The notes under the pieces: model-generated | What the model was told of the DNA's origin: nothing | The model's input: the letters and a program-made list of their open reading frames with translations, nothing else | Database searches by the model: none | Position numbers and translations under genes: made by a program | Assembly: GCA_028818995.1 (NCBI GenBank) | Contig: JAPPMR010000703.1 | Coordinates: 899-7,424, forward strand | Origin: Candidatus Poribacteria bacterium | Lineage (GTDB): Bacteria > Poribacteria > WGA-4E > WGA-3G | DNA length: 6,526 bases | Direction: 5' to 3' | Part shown: positions 4,128-6,526 of the stretch, in pieces | Layout of the letters: every line of letters begins with the position of its first letter | Numbering within the stretch: position 1 is the stretch's first letter

Positions 4128-6236
4128 ATTGCAATCATAAAAACTGAACTTTTTAGACTTTCGCGATGGATTTTTGCCTATTGTTTTATATGCTTGTTAA
4201 TGATTTCATCGCTTTTTATTTATGCTGACGCAGGTATACGTGGGTTCACCGCTGAAAACGCATTGGCACAACAAAATATAGAATCAACATTTAAGAAACT
4301 GGTTTCTCCAGAGATGTGTCGGGCAAAATTACGGAGATTAACAGAAGAACCACATCTTGCAGGAACAGAAAATAGTCGTAAGGTAGCGGAATATCTTCGC
4401 AGTGAATACGAAAGTTATGGCTTGCAGGTGAAGATATATGAATATCAAGTTTATCTACCACATCCGCTTGAGGTGCATGTTGAACTCGTTTCACCGTCTA
4501 AACATATAGCAATGAGCAAAGAATCGGGATGGGAATGGGACAAAGATTCGTTTCGGACAGATATTGTGCCAGGGTACAATGCCTATTCACCCGATGGTGA
4601 TGTAACGGCTGAGTTAATCTATGTCAATAGAGGATTGCCGCAAGATTACCGAATGCTGATAGAACGTGGTATTTCAGTAGAAGGGAAAATTTGTATAGCT
4701 CGATATGGCGGTAGTTATCGTGGTGTGAAAGCAAAGTTAGCGGGAGATAACGGTGCGGTTGGGTTGATCCTTTATTCCGATCCTGCAGATGATGGCTATA
4801 TGCGGGGTGATGTCTACCCGCGTGGTCCGTGGCGGTCTCCAGATGCCATTCAGCGCGGCACGGTAAAATATATCTTCCAACATGCCAGCGACCCGCTGAC
4901 ACCAGGCTGGGCAGCGATTGAGGACGCACATAGACTTCCTATGGATGAGGCAACCGACCTTCCCAAGATTCCCGTTGTCCCGATTGCGTATAAGGATGCT
5001 AAACCTTTGTTACAAGCACTGGCAGGACCAAATGTGCCATCAAATTGGCAGGGAGGTTTGCCGCTTGCATACCATATCGGGCCTGGACCAGCAAAGGTTC
5101 ATCTCAAAGTGCGATGTGAGCACAGCATCCGACCAATTTACAATGTCATCGCAACATTAGAAGGAACGGAATATCCTGACCAATGGGTGATTTTAGGGAA
5201 TCATCACGATGCGTGGGTTTATGGCGCAGCGGATCCGAATAGTGGGACGACCTCCTTGCTTGAAGTTGCCAGATGTTTCGGAGCATTGGCAGAGCAAGGT
5301 GTACGTCCGAAGCGAACAATCGTTTTTGCTTCGTGGGATGCAGAAGAATTTGGCATCCTCGGTTCTACTGAATGGGTTGAGGAACTAAAGTTGGAATTAC
5401 AGGAGAAATCTATAGCATACTTGAATGTAGATATTGCCGCAACAGGGAATAGATTTTATGCAAGTGCGATTCCAACGCTTAGACAGTTGGTTCGTGAAGC
5501 AACACAAGAGGTAATTGATCCGAGAACTTTGAAACCGGTTTATGATAACTGGAAAATGCGGTACAATGCTGCGGAACCAAGAGTCGGTAATCTCGGCAGC
5601 GGTTCAGATCATTCGCCGTTTGTTGGACATGCTGGTATATCTGCTGTGAGTATGGGATTTAGCGGCCCCTATGGCGTATACCATGCAATGCAGGATAATT
5701 ATTATTGGATGGAACATTTTGGTGATCCTACTTTCCAGTATCAGGTTGCAATGGCACAGATTTGGGGTATCATCGCGCTGCGCCTTGCAAACGCAGATAT
5801 TTTGCCATTGGATTACGATGTTTATGCCAAAGCATTACTGTCAGAATTGGAAACGTTCAAAAACAGTGTGCCAATAGAATTAGATAGATTAGACAATCTT
5901 CTTACAGAATGGGAACAGACAGCGACAAAACTGAATGCGCTGCTTGAAACATATTTATTGTCTGGTAGCAAAGAGAAGATAAAAAATATAAATCAACGGT
6001 TGTATCAATTAGAACGGACATTGACAGATGAAGCAGGGTTGTCTTTGCGTCCGTGGTTTAAGCATCTCGTATATGCCCCGGGATTGAATACCGGCTACGC
6101 TGCTGTCGTTTTTCCGGGAATACGCGATGCGATTGAACAAGGAGACGTAGCAAAAGCAGAAGTAGAAGCGAAACGACTTGCTGAAGCGTTTGAACGCATG
6201 ATTAAAGGGCTTAAGCAGATAATTGCAATGCTTTGA
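4128..6236 (+). CDS. Exported M28B zinc metallopeptidase, glutamate carboxypeptidase II (PSMA)-like
   Basis: A 702-residue protein if read from the AUU at 4128, as long as animal PSMA without its cytoplasmic tail. Residues 1-35 form a textbook signal peptide: Lys5, Arg10 and Arg13, a hydrophobic core from Trp14 to Tyr32, and AxA cleavage after Ala35 (ADA-GIRGF). The mature protein should lie outside the inner membrane. The layout matches the family: start of the peptidase fold (about 55-145), inserted PA/apical domain (about 146-335, with IARYGGSYRG and LILYSDPADD), the catalytic core (about 338-553), and a transferrin-receptor-type dimerisation domain (about 554-702, with LVYAPG and FPGIRDAIE). 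The two-zinc site is complete: His359, Asp369, Glu407, Asp435 and His519, with Glu406 as general base (SWDAEEFG). The calcium-site Glu415, Glu418 and Thr258 also match PSMA. The arginine patch and the S1' lysine of PSMA are missing, so acidic-peptide specificity is unlikely. Conventional starts (TTG 4194, ATG 4200) would lose the charged signal region and lack a ribosome site. The family call is firm; the start is likely but unproven. Confidence 0.93.
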   Translation: MAIIKTELFRLSRWIFAYCFICLLMISSLFIYADAGIRGFTAENALAQQNIESTFKKLVSPEMCRAKLRRLTEEPHLAGTENSRKVAEYLRSEYESYGLQVKIYEYQVYLPHPLEVHVELVSPSKHIAMSKESGWEWDKDSFRTDIVPGYNAYSPDGDVTAELIYVNRGLPQDYRMLIERGISVEGKICIARYGGSYRGVKAKLAGDNGAVGLILYSDPADDGYMRGDVYPRGPWRSPDAIQRGTVKYIFQHASDPLTPGWAAIEDAHRLPMDEATDLPKIPVVPIAYKDAKPLLQALAGPNVPSNWQGGLPLAYHIGPGPAKVHLKVRCEHSIRPIYNVIATLEGTEYPDQWVILGNHHDAWVYGAADPNSGTTSLLEVARCFGALAEQGVRPKRTIVFASWDAEEFGILGSTEWVEELKLELQEKSIAYLNVDIAATGNRFYASAIPTLRQLVREATQEVIDPRTLKPVYDNWKMRYNAAEPRVGNLGSGSDHSPFVGHAGISAVSMGFSGPYGVYHAMQDNYYWMEHFGDPTFQYQVAMAQIWGIIALRLANADILPLDYDVYAKALLSELETFKNSVPIELDRLDNLLTEWEQTATKLNALLETYLLSGSKEKIKNINQRLYQLERTLTDEAGLSLRPWFKHLVYAPGLNTGYAAVVFPGIRDAIEQGDVAKAEVEAKRLAEAFERMIKGLKQIIAML

Positions 6237-6342
6237 AAATCAATATACAAAATTCTGTAGATAGATCTCCACGCCATGAAATCCTTAATCAATCTAATCC
6301 AAGATTCACTCAATTGCGTTTATACTTGTATATGCTGATAAT

Positions 6343-6379
6343 AAGCAAAGAGGTAACAATAAGTTACCTCTTTGCTTTT
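6343..6379 (+). terminator. Strong intrinsic terminator after the peptidase gene
   Basis: AAGCAAAGAGGTAAC (6343-6357) pairs perfectly over 15 bp with 6363-6377 around an AATAA loop, followed by a short T run (6376-6379). It lies 106 bp after the stop codon. Read from the other strand the stem is followed by an A/T-rich tract (ATTATCAGC), so it may also stop transcription arriving from the right. Confidence 0.82.
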
Positions 6380-6451
6380 GTAGATGGAGCTGCCACCGAT
6401 ATAACTCGTATGTTCCCGCCACAAGAATGAGATTAGATCTGTTGGTTTAAC

Positions 6452-6526
6452 TTATGCCAGGGTAGGAGTATTGGTGGCCTCGCGCTCTTTTTGTCCTCTT
6501 ATTCTTCGTCCTCCACGGGTATGGTG
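6452..6526 (-). CDS. Possible 3' end of a leftward gene running in from the right (partial, unidentified)
   Basis: The minus strand is open from the window edge to a TAA at 6452-6454 and would encode 24 C-terminal residues, HHTRGGRRIRGQKEREAT then NTPTLA. The tail is strongly basic and polar. That style resembles C-terminal tails of IS200/IS605 TnpB-type proteins after the zinc ribbon, but the stretch is too short to identify and could be chance. A plus-strand frame through the same bases is also open without a start. A convergent gene here would make the hairpin at 6343-6377 a shared terminator. I see no other features between 6380 and 6451. Confidence 0.25.
   Translation of the reverse strand, partial: HHTRGGRRIRGQKEREATNTPTLA

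Noticed and set aside
4624..4931. Antisense open frames within the peptidase gene
   Set aside because: They are shadows of a well-conserved M28 coding sequence and have no start signals or protein family features.
6314..6342. Promoter-like TTGCGT, 17 bp, GATAAT just before the terminator hairpin
   Set aside because: A transcript would start inside the left arm of the hairpin, so it could only make a few bases; the -35 matches only three of six positions.
6381..6440. Possible minus-strand tRNA 3' part (GGTGGCAGCTCC preceded by CGAGTTATATCG)
   Set aside because: No GTTCGAAT-type T-arm, no anticodon arm and no pairing acceptor arm could be found.

Overview
The window is ordinary-looking bacterial chromosome of moderate G+C (judged by eye). 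It holds five recognisable genes in two divergent pairs plus a possible sixth gene at the right edge. A glnE-type gene, a cytoplasmic OmpR/PhoB regulator and a secreted PSMA-like M28 peptidase suggest a Gram-negative-type bacterium. The mix of genes and intergenic style recalls marine uncultivated lineages such as Candidatus Poribacteria or planctomycete relatives. That placement is an impression, not a demonstration.

Left part (1-2434). glnE, the bifunctional adenylyltransferase/adenylyl-removing enzyme of glutamine synthetase, runs leftwards from 1647 off the window edge. It is cut by an in-frame TAA at 301-303. The frame beyond the stop stays open for another 100 codons and still matches GlnE. 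Divergent from it is a small protein (1798-2297) with a helix-hairpin-helix DNA-glycosylase-like core. Its last 44 codons lie in another frame, and one extra G in the GGG run at 2161-2163 would restore a 166-residue protein. Both genes have good sigma70-type promoters in the shared intergenic region. Short palindromes fill 2298-2434.

Middle (2435-4127). A leftward pair encodes a PhoB-like response regulator and, 71 bp downstream of it, a classical FabG-like short-chain dehydrogenase. No sensor kinase is present in the window. A compact divergent promoter region with an 11-bp palindrome separates the regulator from the peptidase.

Right part (4128-6526). A rightward gene encodes an exported M28B metallopeptidase of the glutamate carboxypeptidase II / transferrin-receptor-like type. 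Its zinc ligands are intact, but the residues that give human PSMA its preference for acidic substrates are not conserved. The upstream promoter, a perfect Shine-Dalgarno and a full signal peptide all point to initiation at an AUU codon (4128) rather than at the first conventional start 66 bp downstream. A 15-bp perfect terminator hairpin follows the gene. The last 75 bases may hold the 3' end of a leftward gene.

The genes do not form one obvious pathway. I see no defence system, CRISPR array, complete mobile element or RNA gene. The most notable features are three translation anomalies in 6.5 kb: a nonsense codon, a frameshift and a non-canonical start. They could be real decay or regulation, or they could be consensus errors in a metagenomic or single-cell assembly.
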